Shown here: in pieces, positions 45,802 through 56,151 of the stretch | How positions within the stretch are numbered: position 1 is the stretch's first letter | Layout: each line of letters begins with the position of its first letter | DNA from: Oscheius sp. JU75 | Taxonomy: Eukaryota; Nematoda; Chromadorea; Rhabditida; Rhabditidae | Direction of reading: 5' to 3' | NCBI GenBank assembly: GCA_037178855.1 | Contig: JASJZC010000006.1 | Span: 5,022,001 to 5,086,000 of the forward strand | DNA length: 64,000 bases | Translations under genes and position numbers: made by a program | Notes under the pieces: generated by a model | Database searches by the model: none | Told to the model about the DNA's origin: nothing | Seen by the model: only the letters and a program-made list of their open reading frames with translations

Positions 45802-46846
45802 CTACTGACGGATTCCTCCCTCAAGAGGCTTCTGCTGTTCGGCGATGTGTTGGATTCCAGCTCCATAGACAGCGCCGCGACTCTGTCGAATTCCTTCTTC
45901 AAGGTTCTTGATTTCGGCAGGAGAATCACGCATCAGGTCCGCATGCCTAGCCTGTCTTCCAGTCTCCTCCAGATTCTGCTCTCTTTCAAGGTTCTTGTTC
46001 TCAGCTAGAGTTCCTCGACTCTGGCGAATTCCTCCCTCAACAGTATTGACTCCAGCATCCAAATGATGCATGTCATGGTGGTCGAAGTGGTGCATGTCGT
46101 GTCTCTTCTGACGGATGCCTCCTTCTAGAGTCTTGGTTCCAGCGTCAACGTGGTGCATGTCAGAATGCCTAGTTTGACGACCAGAGCTTTCAGCAGTGTG
46201 ACTGATGTGATGGAGATCCTCATTGGTCAGTTCACGGGTCTGGCGGGATGGGGCGAAGTTGGACTTGGCTTCCTGGAATCGTTTCTATCATTGTCACTCA
46301 ATAAACTCACAAGAGGCAACTGATGGTTGACGTCACGATTCTGGCGAATTCCTCCCTCAACAGTATTGACACCAGCATCCAAATGATGCATGTCATGGTG
46401 GTCGAAGTGGTGCATGTCGTGTCTCTTCTGACGGATGCCTCCTTCTAGAGTCTTAGTTCCAGCGTCAACGTGGTGCATGTCAGAGTGCCTAGTTTGACGA
46501 CCAGAGCTTTCAGCAGTGTGACTGATCTGATGGAGATCCTCATTGGTCAGCTCACGGGTCTGGCGGGATGGGGCGAAGTTGGACTTGGCTTCCTGGAATC
46601 GTTTCTATCATTGTCACTCAATTAACTCACAAGAGGCAGCTGACGGTTGACGTCACGATTCTGGCGGATTCCTCCCTCCACAGTTTGGACTCCAGCTTCG
46701 AGATGATGGGAGTCACGCATCAGATCTGCATGTCTAGACTGTCTCACCACCTCATCGAGACTTGGACGGAATCCACCTTCGAGATTTCTGTTCTCGAAGG
46801 CCCACGAGGAGGCAAGTAGTGGAAGGATGAATAGTAGAGAACGCAT
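45802..46846 (-). CDS. Secreted His-rich tandem-repeat precursor 2 (RQxR-bounded)
   Basis: Three exons (46846-46631, 46592-46311, 46272-45802) join in phase to 322 aa. A signal peptide (MRSLLFILPLLASSWA) is followed by modules separated by twelve RQ[S/N/T/K/A]R tetrapeptides, R-x-x-R furin-type sites. Modules include HSDMHHVDAGTKTLEGGI, HDMHHFDHHDMHHLDAGV, ELTNEDLHQISHTAESSG and EAKSNFAPS. The protein ends LEGGIRQ, i.e. at a half site, like precursor 1. Exon 2 with its intron is an almost exact 320-bp tandem duplicate of the start of exon 3 with its intron, so the gene has grown by exon duplication. Peptides overlap those of precursor 1 in the DMHH motif but also include His-poor ones. No cysteine is seen. 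Role unknown: metal binding, signalling or defence are possible. Confidence 0.85.
46000..46631. repeat. 320-bp tandem duplication of exon plus intron
   Basis: Two direct copies with a spacing of 320 bases, one starting at the 46631 boundary and one at 46311. Each contains the intron GTGAGTT...GATTCCAG and the coding block from EAKSNFAPS to NTVEGGIRQ. Differences are few, for example CATCAG versus CATCAC in the DLHQ/DLHH codon. The copies diverge after the GGIRQ codons. Confidence 0.85.
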
Positions 46847-46873
46847 CTTGTTTCCTGCTAATGATACCAATCT

Positions 46874-46883
46874 CCTTATATAC
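46874..46883 (-). promoter_or_regulatory. TATA box of precursor 2
   Basis: GTATATAAGG on the minus strand, about 30 bases before the start codon, at the same place as in precursor 1. Confidence 0.55.
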
Positions 46884-46901
46884 GGTTTCTCTTTAGTTCA
46901 T

Positions 46902-46921
46902 CAAAATAAGCATGTTTGTGA
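46902..46921 (-). promoter_or_regulatory. Shared upstream element, copy at precursor 2
   Basis: CAAAATAAGCATGTTTGTGA on the plus strand, matching the block at 40753-40773 upstream of precursor 1 with one indel and two substitutions. Confidence 0.5.
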
Positions 46922-47778
46922 CCTTGTGAAGGCAGCCTGTATTTATGTTGTTTTGATACAGACGGTATATTTGGAAGTCACTTTTTGACTCGTTCTTCAA
47001 GATTAGGGGAAGGGGAGAAGGGGGAAAATCTTGGCTGTACTTGGTTTTGTTATTTCTGTAGCGATGTATGTAGAGAGTAGACTACGACATAGGTGGCACA
47101 TTCGGTCAGAAAACTCGGTACCAGAACTGGCATATTATCTGTAAGCCGGTCTGTGAATGGCGGCATAACTACTATCTATGATTCCTAGAACTGTTCTCGC
47201 GAATGATCTTGATCTCCTGACAATGAGACCCATACTTTCCACTGCGCCATGCCTCTGCATCTTCTCTTTGAGCCTTCTCTTTTGAAGTGATTCTACTTCT
47301 CCAAGTCGAACTTCGTCGCTATTCATTTTCTGATCCTTCCAGTTCTCTCGTCTTCATTGCCACCGCCAAAGTACAGGAAGAGGGTTGTTTTCAAAAGACT
47401 ACGCGCAGCGTGATTGATATCGTTTTCGTCTGTACTCTCTTACAGGCACTAGACGAGTTGAAAGTCCAATCATTCCTTCTAGTTGTCTACATCCTGTCGT
47501 TGACTCTCTTTCCTACACTCAGGAAAATGACCAAGCAGTTGTTCGCTACAGCCGTGTAGGTAAAGGTGAATGTCTGAAACCACTGATCGGTTGCCGCGAG
47601 GATGGAAAGGGGAAGACAACAATAACAATTCCAACCCTTTGTTTTCTAAAAAAAAAAAGCTTAGCACTTTCTTCAAACAAAGAATGGAACTGCCTCTAAA
47701 CTCAATGAAACCTGACTTTTAGTGGAAGGTTTATGTACAGAACCGGCATCCAAGTGACAAAATATCTCGTTTTCTTCC
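46922..47778. other. Intergenic, no gene seen
   Basis: Between precursor 2 and OARD1, both on the minus strand. Open frames are short and featureless. Confidence 0.35.
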
Positions 47779-48426
47779 CTATCCTTTGGTACAAATGACA
47801 ACAATGATGTCGGTCTTCTTGAAGACGTCCTCGATCATCGGAAAGACTTTTGCCCATTCCAACTTGTCCAGACCGCATCCGATTTTCGGCATCACAACGC
47901 CGCGAGTCTCTTCCTTCAACATCTGGAGACGCATGTCCTGATGCAAAGATTGTGAAGGTTAGTGACGATTCTAACCTCAAGACTTTGTCTCAACGAATTG
48001 TAGGTCGGAAAGTTTTTCCAGAGCTTCTTGGTAATGAGGTAGTAGACTGGACGACCCTTCTTCAGCACACAGGCCGAGCCTGTCTTCTTACCTGGAAAAC
48101 GTGTACCAATTCAAAGTGAGTCGTGTTACGCATTTTTTCGAGAAAGACCACAGTCAGAGACTACAAGGTCGGGCCAACTGCCATCAGTTTATCTCAAACA
48201 GCCTTATTAGCCGGTTATTTGCAGGAAAAAAACAATTAGTAGTGAACGAACCTGCGGCGACCTGTCTTTTCAGATCAGCCACGCCACTGAACCTCTTTTT
48301 GAACTCGGTGGCAATGCCCTTGCCCATGGCGCAGTCCTCGCTGATGCAGTGAGCCAGCGCAAAATCTTTGTAGTCGGCCTCATCAGCAATTTGGAACATA
48401 TCGCCCGTTTTCTGTTCCACCGGCAT
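47779..48426 (-). CDS. OARD1: Macrodomain ADP-ribosyl-acylesterase, OARD1/TARG1-type
   Basis: Three exons (48426-48252, 48091-47976, 47937-47779) encode 149 aa, essentially a single macrodomain as in human OARD1 (152 aa). Landmarks match that family: [42 protein letters not shown] with the catalytic Lys region, SLRQSLEDM, and [16 protein letters not shown] with the catalytic Asp in CGLD. OARD1 removes ADP-ribose from glutamate side chains and deacylates O-acyl-ADP-ribose, acting after DNA damage in nucleus and cytosol. The Nck gene lies upstream in the same direction, 285 bases away. No signal peptide. Confidence is high. Confidence 0.95.
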
Positions 48427-48710
48427 TTTTTTCTCGAAATTCCATCATGGAACAATAAGAGTGCTTCCAAGTCAGTAGCATGGGCCGTGCCCAAAAAAGC
48501 GTACACAGAGGAAGGCATAGAAGATTGTGAATCTTTATATGGAGGAGAGATGAAAGATGGCACGGCATTACAGTAAGTACAAAAAGAAGTGAGCAAGAAG
48601 ATCGGACAAACGGGGGAGACAAAAGATTCAGGAAATAAGTGAAATACCAATTATGGGAAGTCATATTCTGGGGGCAAGAAACGTAGTATTTTCTCCTTGG
48701 AAAAAAAAGC

Positions 48711-51700
48711 TCATCGCCGCAAAGGCTTCGTCAAGAAGAGTTTTTCCGTGCCGGAACTAAAGATCGGATTCGTCGTGTAGTGCTTGATGAGGCTGTTCAT
48801 GTCCGTGAAGCTGCGTGAGCCGATTCGTAGCTGTCCGTCCACTGTTTGTACCTAAATTTTGTTTATATATTATGCCATGTTTTGTGGGCGTGTCTTCAAG
48901 GAATCGAAGCAAAAACGGATAAAAAGACCTACCTTGAAGTGCTTGTTTCTCTCCACTCCGCGCATGGAAATGGACAAATCGCCAGGATTGCTTTCAGAGT
49001 CTCGGACGAGAAATTCCCCTTCCGTTCCTTTTTTTAAAAGTTGATCTGCCTCATCGCGACTGATCGGACCGAAATACCAGGGTTCGTTTGTGATTCCGCC
49101 GCTACTGGAACTGCCCTCTTGAAGAACCTGGAAATACGATAAGTGTAGGAAAAACAGGAATTGAACGGGGAAGGAGTCTCGGTCGCAAAAAAAATTATAA
49201 GAAACACAGAAGACTAGTAATTTGGCATATATTCGTTGTCAAAACTTTCTGTACAAAGTGAAACTCCCACCTCAATATAATTTCTGGGAACAAGACCGCT
49301 GTTTCCCCTCGAATTTCTGGCCATCCACCAATCGGGATCGTGGGCCGGATGCTCAATAATATCGAGACGTTCTCCTTTCGCAAACGACAGCTCCTCGGCT
49401 GTCGTCGCATCGAACGCGTACATGGCTGCTACGACCTGAATTTACCACTTTTTGTGATAAAAAAAGTAAAAAATACCTCCAATACAGGCCTGTTGGATGC
49501 GTTTACTGGCGATTGGACAGGGACTGGAACCGGTGGATTGTAGGTTCCGTTGTTATTGCCCTTTGGCCGCTGGTTTTCGTGCGAAGAGGAGCCATTAGAG
49601 CTCGATTTGTCCGAAATCTATACTTTTCTTTACAAATAAACAAGAAAAAAACGAACCTCCTCGACGTAGTTACTCGGGAACCAGCCGCTGGATCCGTTCG
49701 CTTCACCCTTCCACCAACCGTCGCTGCTCTTGTCGACGACGGTAATTGTCTCGCCTTTCGTCAGTCGAAGCTCGTCCTCGAGCTGCGGATCATAGTTGAA
49801 TTTGACCGTCGCGCGTGTCATTCCGAGCTGAAGGAGTAAAAGTAGAGAAACAAAAGTCAATGATTCCAGCAATTGATCTTATAGGGAAGTTCTTGAAGAA
49901 TTTATCTTCCAGTTCAGGTGATTCCGAAACAACATTTATTCTTATAGAGATCGAAACCCTTCAGCTAAACTGGCAACTATGAGAGTTTTCCTTTCTTTTT
50001 TCCTTCTTTCAAATACCTTGTTGCAATGTTTGAAAAAAAAATCTATAGCCATTTTTATTTTCAGATCTTCTAGTTCTAAAAAATGATTTCAAAAATTATG
50101 AGACCCTGCACCAATTGGCTCAGAAAAATCCGAAATATCCCGTCAAGCTAACTGCAAATTTGTGTGCGAAGCGTGAAACAATAAAAAGAATTATAAAGAC
50201 CTACCCGATTGATGATGGGAACGAACTGATTACTAGGCGAAGGAACGTTGTTCTGCTGGGAGGAGAAGACGGGCCGATTGTCCGGAGCCTGCGAGAAGAC
50301 GACCGGGGCGTCGTCCTGAAAAGAACTTGTCTTTTGTGTTGCAAGGGCCGTATAATGGTCAAACACATGGGTAAAGAGAGAAGACTACACGGCAAAGACG
50401 ATAAGCGAGGAGTGAGGAGATAAGAATTGAAATCATTTTTTAAGAAATCATCTACAACTACGTCATTCGAAGATGCGCCGCTGATTCATCACCGTGTGTG
50501 ACAAAGATCTAAAGCCCGAAAGGCACTTTTTATTTGCTCAACTCACAGAAATAGGCCTAAAATCTTTGGTGGGAGAGTGTTTCAGCTGATTGCTGACCAT
50601 CGATTGGAAAGCGCAGGCGGGATGAGTTGGTGGAAAGAGCGACTAGAAACCGGACACACGTGCCCCGGCAGCGCATAAACAAGAATTTGTTGCGTCTTTG
50701 CAGGCTGGCTCTGCAAACGAGTTTTTGCATTTCTTATGTGGTCCTTGGGAAAGAAAGAGGGATTTTTAATTTGGGTTTTTATCCCCAATCATTTTAAAGG
50801 GACAAATTGGCAAAGTTATCAATTGTTTGTTGAAAAAATTAGCTCGTTTCAATTTAAGATCTGACAGAGGTTGTAACGAGCAACAGCTTTTATTCTTTAA
50901 TAAGTTTAACATATAATTTTAGAGTGTTTGACAGGAAAACAGACCCACTGGGAGGGAGAGTAATGGCTAGTCAACCTTGTTATTTGTACCAAAATACTCT
51001 TGTTCCTGGAATGAAGCTATCACGCTATGCTGTTAGTCAGCAACATCAAAAATCGATTTAATCTTTTTTAAGGTTGTCCTCTTTTACCGCTAGAATGGTT
51101 TGTTTAAATATTTTTTTTGATCACCAACTGCTTCAGGACAGTAGGGCTATTTAAAAGAGGGAGACTAACTCGGACAACTACTACAAAAAATCTTAAGGGT
51201 ATCTTTGAAAATCTAGTTTTTAGGACAAGAAACCCGATACTTCGTCGGATTAGCAGCAGAAAAAGGGCGGAGAGGTAGGAATTGCGCTAATTACATGTGC
51301 CCGGATCAATTTGGGAGCTCCTACGAAGTAAAAACAAGAGAAACTGAGAGAGATCCGGGAATCAAAGCCGACTGGAAAATGGTTGTGAGGGAGAGGCGAC
51401 TGCAGCGAGCCGACAAGTGCGAGCGGGTCTTGTTTGCTCACCGGCCATAACCGACAGGAGGAAGAGTGCACAGAAATCACAAATTGGCAGTTTTCCTATT
51501 TAAAAAAAAAAAAAAAAAAAAAGAACTAACCGGGGCAAAATCGTTGCTTCTGTTCCTTGAGGCCGGGGCGATGACATTTTTGATCGTTCCGGCAGCTCGA
51601 CCTAGAAGTCCCTCTCGCTTGACGTAGTTCGACGGCACGTAGCCCGTCTGGTTGAACTCGTTCCGTACCTAAACTTGGTTTTTGAGATGATAAAAAGCTC

Positions 51701-52050
51701 AGATCTGATCTTGGATCCTTGTGGTGTGAAAGAAAGAGTAAACAGGCTGGATCTGCTCTTATCAACTGGAGGAACCTTTTTCGAGCTCCGTCAAGGTAAA
51801 CAAACCTTTTTCTAGAAGGGTTTCCAGGGATCCATAGCTGTTTTCAAGCAGAAATGGATTTCTTTCCAGTTTTTTTTGTCAAAAATCATGACTCCTCTTA
51901 GTAATTTCATCAAAAACTTGAATAAAGGCTCACCTTCCACCAGTTCCTCGAGTCATCTACCAGCAGAAGCCGTTCGCCTTTCTTCACCGTCAATTCCTGG
52001 TCCTCGTGGGCCTGATAGTCGTACTTGACGATGACGAACTCTTCGGACAT
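48711..52050 (-). CDS. NCK: Nck adaptor, SH3-SH3-SH3-SH2
   Basis: Eight exons (52050-51934, 51668-51531, 50315-50205, 49827-49657, 49617-49477, 49435-49271, 49127-48933, 48851-48711) join in phase to 392 aa; human NCK1 has 377. Three SH3 domains are visible: first [20 protein letters not shown] to [10 protein letters not shown], second [17 protein letters not shown] to [10 protein letters not shown], third [20 protein letters not shown] to GLVPRNYIE. The SH2 domain runs from [16 protein letters not shown] through [16 protein letters not shown] (the Arg of FLVRDS binds phosphotyrosine) to the end [14 protein letters not shown]. Nck (Drosophila dreadlocks) links tyrosine-phosphorylated receptors to actin regulators such as WASP and PAK. 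Introns of up to about 1.2 kb are longer than in the neighbours. A 22-base poly-A tract lies in intron 2. A partial inverted copy of the SH2 exon lies at 45570-45725. Confidence 0.95.
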
Positions 52051-54789
52051 GCACGCAGCAGGGGCCTGAAAGATTGGAAATGAGGAAAATAACAGAGAAA
52101 AAGAGAGAGAGATATCAAATCCATTGTGCTTTTTTAGAACGAAACTCTTTTCGAGAAATTAGATCTTGTGAACTTTATCTGTTTGAAAACTATGTAGGTC
52201 AAACGACTATGCGTTGGAGGAGAAAATGAGCGAGAGAACTAGAGGGAAAGGAAACTGGTTCGGAAGCCATAAACTAGCGTGGAAATCGAAATTCGAGCGG
52301 ATTAGAGTGTTCAAAAGACTGTCTTCCAATTTTAACAAAAGAAAGAAGAAAGTAGCAGCTCCCGGTCAAAAAGTGCTGGTAAATGAAGAGTAAACATGTT
52401 GCGCTGTCCACGTTGCGAACAGATTTAGTCTCTCGTTCCTTCTACGGGTCATATAAGCCCGATCGATTGAGCGAGAGCCAATTTTGCGATTAATTAGGAG
52501 GGAAATCATGATTTTCGCCGCCGAGGAATGAGATTTTGAACTGGTGGAAGGGTAGTAGGGCCAACTAAAAGTCCAGTGAATCAAACTCAACAACTTATGC
52601 ATAAAGATAAAGAACCTGAATGGACCGGGCAAGAAAAGTTGCCAAACAACAGAAATAAAAATAGACCAGTTTTTACTTAACTAGAAAGGTGAAACGGAGA
52701 CCTCTTTAGGCATATCAAAAAACACCTAAACAGCTGCAATTTTTGAATTCTAGCGCCCGGAAACACAAATGGACGCTCCCTTATATGAATGAGGTCGAGA
52801 GAGCGGAGAGGAGGTAAATCACAGCTAATTCGGCAACAAACGTCTCTCAGGAATGACCATTTTATGTATTATATTTTTTAAAATTTAATTAGAGGCGAGA
52901 AAAAAGCTGCCAATTGCGCCGAGGGGAGGGCTCATTGTCGTTCATACACATAACAGCTGTTCAAATATAGCAGCAGAGACCTCCTTCCCTAACTTCCTTG
53001 ATCTGATAATTTCTCATTTTCGCGCTAAAATAAGGGCAGAAAAAGATGGAAAGGTAAAAAAAAAACGTGAATGAAGAGGACAAAAAGTTGGATATCGATC
53101 TGTCTCTCTTTCTCTCTGGTATGTAGTGGTCGTCGTCGGGTCGGGGGCGATGACCGCCAGACTCATTTGGACGGCAGCCAAGGCCGCTTTTACGTTTTTG
53201 CAACATTTTTTCGAAAGGATTCGGTCGGGGAATTCCCTCAAGACTTCCGTCTCGTTCAAAGGAAGGAGGGAAAGAGAGTTCATGGGATTAGAGATGCCAT
53301 TGCCAGAGAACGGCCCCGCCAATAGAGGTTTGTGGCAATTGCGCACGCTGTTTCGAGTGTACTAGAGGGTGGAAAAAGAACTGAAATGGTGTGGGAATGG
53401 AAGCCGAGTTGGGAAACGTGCAAGTAAGCCATTTTTTTAAATCTTGGTAAAAGCTGTGGCTAAAAAGTTTTAAAGGCCTATGTAGTGTTCGAGTTGCCAA
53501 GAAGCCTTTCATTGGCTTAATATATCGAAAATCAACATAAAATTCCCACCTGGAGCAGCCTGCTCGAAAAACTTGGTCGCCACAATGCTGGAATCTGTGC
53601 GGAAGTGAAATGATTCCGCAAAACAGCCCTCTGTGGCGACTATCGTGCTTCTATTGTATTGGGTTGTTGGGGACAAACAGAAAAAGTGAATCGGAGAAGG
53701 GGTAGACCGGACATTTTCCGGGGGAGACCGACTGAAAAGAATATTTTAATCTGCTAGGAACCTAGAAGAAGTCAAACAAAAAGCGACTGAAAAGGACATT
53801 CGTATTAGACACGGGCCGGCAGACCTACAAGTGCACCAGACGGACATCATTGAGCCGAGACTTGCAAATGATGGCTCCCGGGGGCGAAATAACCGATTTG
53901 AAGAGGAGTGAACACCATTTTTCGTATCAGACACTCATATACAAGCTCATAGTAGGGATATTCTGAGAAATGGACTTCAAACAACGTTCAAGAAGAACGG
54001 AAGGGTACCGGCAGAAAAAGAACTGATGAATAATTTCGAAAGACAAGGTTCTCGCCCAATTTAGAAAGAGCGGCGGTTTCAAATTCTTTCGTCATAAGCT
54101 TCTTTCCCCGGAATTTATGGGAAAAAGTAATAAAACAACAAATTGCAGCCAGCCAAAAGTTAGGAGGACAACAGCATGAAGGTCAGCCGTTTTAGAAAAA
54201 TTTGACGTAAATGACAAAGGTTGAAGAAAGTGTTTGACGTGAATGTAGTATTTCTAGACACCCAGCTTGAAGTGTCTTTAGGATCTTGCGAAACGTGTTC
54301 CAATTCGAGAGATGGAATCAACATATAGCCGGATGGAACGAGAGAGAGAGGGTCATTTTAGGATGGCTCTCTTATCGGACTAGAGGGGAAGATCATTATC
54401 GGAGAAGCTATAAATTAGTGGACGGATCAGGGTCGTGGCAACAGATTGGTGACCTATGTAGAGGGAGAGAAAAATAAGGTACACAAAAACTATGTACACA
54501 GAAACTCAAATGAGGTACACAGAAACTCAAGAGGGACTGGAACAGATCGTTTGAAAATAGACCTAACCTTTTGCAGGGACGATCGGTTGTCTTCATCAGA
54601 CCGTGTCTAGGAGAAAGTTTCTGTATCTAGTTCTTGAATGAGTAGGTAACTGGAAATCAAAAAGGATGAAACAAGAAGACGACCTTCTACCCTCGAACTT
54701 TGAAGAACTGCACTTTCACAGTAAAAGTTTTGTCAACGCTCAACACTTTAAATTTCAACTTTTATTTTCATAATAAAGCAGTTGCTATC
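52051..54789. other. Intergenic, upstream of Nck
   Basis: 2.7 kb without a supported gene. Several short frames around 53000-53500 on both strands have no consistent splice partners or domains. A TACACAAAAACTATG/TACACAGAAACTCAA direct repeat lies near 54480-54530. It probably contains the Nck promoter. Confidence 0.4.
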
Positions 54790-55488
54790 AGGTCAGGCTC
54801 CCTTGCCGCTCCCATAGAGCGAACTCACTCTTCGCCTCCCTCTCTTGCCTGTCGCATCCATGTGGTTGAAGTTTGTCCGAGGCGACCACAGACTTTCTTC
54901 AGCTCATCTTCCTATCTCATGCACGGTCTCCCTAGAGCTCGTCGCTGTTTCAGAGGAACTCATTCCGTTATCACTTTCGACCACCTTCCTCCTTCCATCT
55001 CGGCCATTTTTCTCGCCCATTTCAGCTTCCTCGTCCATTTCTGGTCCAGAATATACGGTAGTTTTGTCCTTCTTCTCACCTCCTCATTCCTCACATGATA
55101 CTGAAATATGATACCGAGCATGCCCTTTCCTGACGTCGTTGTAGGGCTGCAAGTTTGACTCGATTCTCTGTGCGAAGGCTCCAGATTTCGCAGCCATACA
55201 GCAAACTTTGACGATGCAGGTCAGGTACACTCGTCGTTTCATCTTCATCGGATCAGTTCTCTTGGTGAAGAAGATACGGTGGCGATTGACGGCGGCACAA
55301 GACATTCCTAACCGTCGTTGCAGCTCCTGATTCTCCGAGGTCCAGGTTACCGAATATTCAAGGTAAACAAAATGCCGGACAAACTGTATAGCTTGTCCTG
55401 TCAACCGCAGATCTCCCTTGTAGGCATTGGCCATCGCGAAGGTTTTGCGACGGTTCAAGGGACTCTCAACACAGAAAAGTAAAAACAC
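54790..55488 (-). mobile_element. 5'-truncated LINE (non-LTR retrotransposon) remnant
   Basis: The minus strand at 55488-55084 translates to the C-terminal part of a LINE reverse transcriptase: MANAYKGDLRLTGQAIQFV, VYLEYSVTWTSENQELQRRL, MKRRVYLTCIVKV, then a frameshift into GKGMLGI, which matches the ER-MLGI motif common at the end of RTE/CR1-like enzymes. Further down a third frame holds TTWMRQARERG, like the terminal W-x-R-x-A-x-D-R motif. Several stops and frameshifts are present, and the 5' two thirds are missing, so it is inactive. It ends near an AT-rich tail at about 54760. Confidence 0.75.
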
Positions 55489-56151
55489 CTTACATAGGGA
55501 ACATCAGCACACCATCAAATGGCTATAGTGCTACCTGGCTTAGGATGAACAGCTTACTAGGTGAGAGGATTTGTGAAACTTGTACTAACCTGTCGAGTCT
55601 AACTCGACCGAAGCAGAAGCATTTGATCGTCAGCTCGTTGCCTGTGCTGCTTTTTCCGAATTAAGTCGGGTGTTTTTACTTTTCTCAACAACTTCTGTCT
55701 CGCAAAATCTCTCTCGTTACTTTGGAAATCCGCCTTGTCCCGGTCATTTGTCCCGTGGTACTACAGTCTTTCGACTACTTATTCTATGCCTTCCTTGGAT
55801 ATCTTCCTAATCTTTTAGCCTAGCGATCGGTGTTCGTTTCCCGAGTTTCTCTCCCTGATTCTCCAAAGAATCTCTTCGTCTTCTAATGCTATTAAACAGC
55901 TTTGAGGGCATTGTGGGCAACTCAATTTGGTTCAACGTCCCCGCCCTCTTAGCACCTCTCCAGACGTCTTCCCCCCCTACTTGTTCTTTAGGTCATTTTC
56001 TTTACCCGTTTCGGAAATCTGTTCATGGTCTCCGAGCCTAGACTGTCGACAGTTTTAGCCACAGGTTTGTGTTTTTACCTTCAGATTATACTTGTCCTGT
56101 TTTCAGAATGATTTGTCGCCTTGAACGACGACATTCAATACCGCTTCTAGC
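55489..56151. other. Intergenic, no gene seen
   Basis: Between the LINE remnant and Mpv17 copy 3. No continuing reverse-transcriptase frame and no other supported gene. Confidence 0.35.

Noticed and set aside
54700-55098. 132-codon plus-strand frame
   Set aside because: It is opposite the LINE remnant, which explains the sequence on the other strand.
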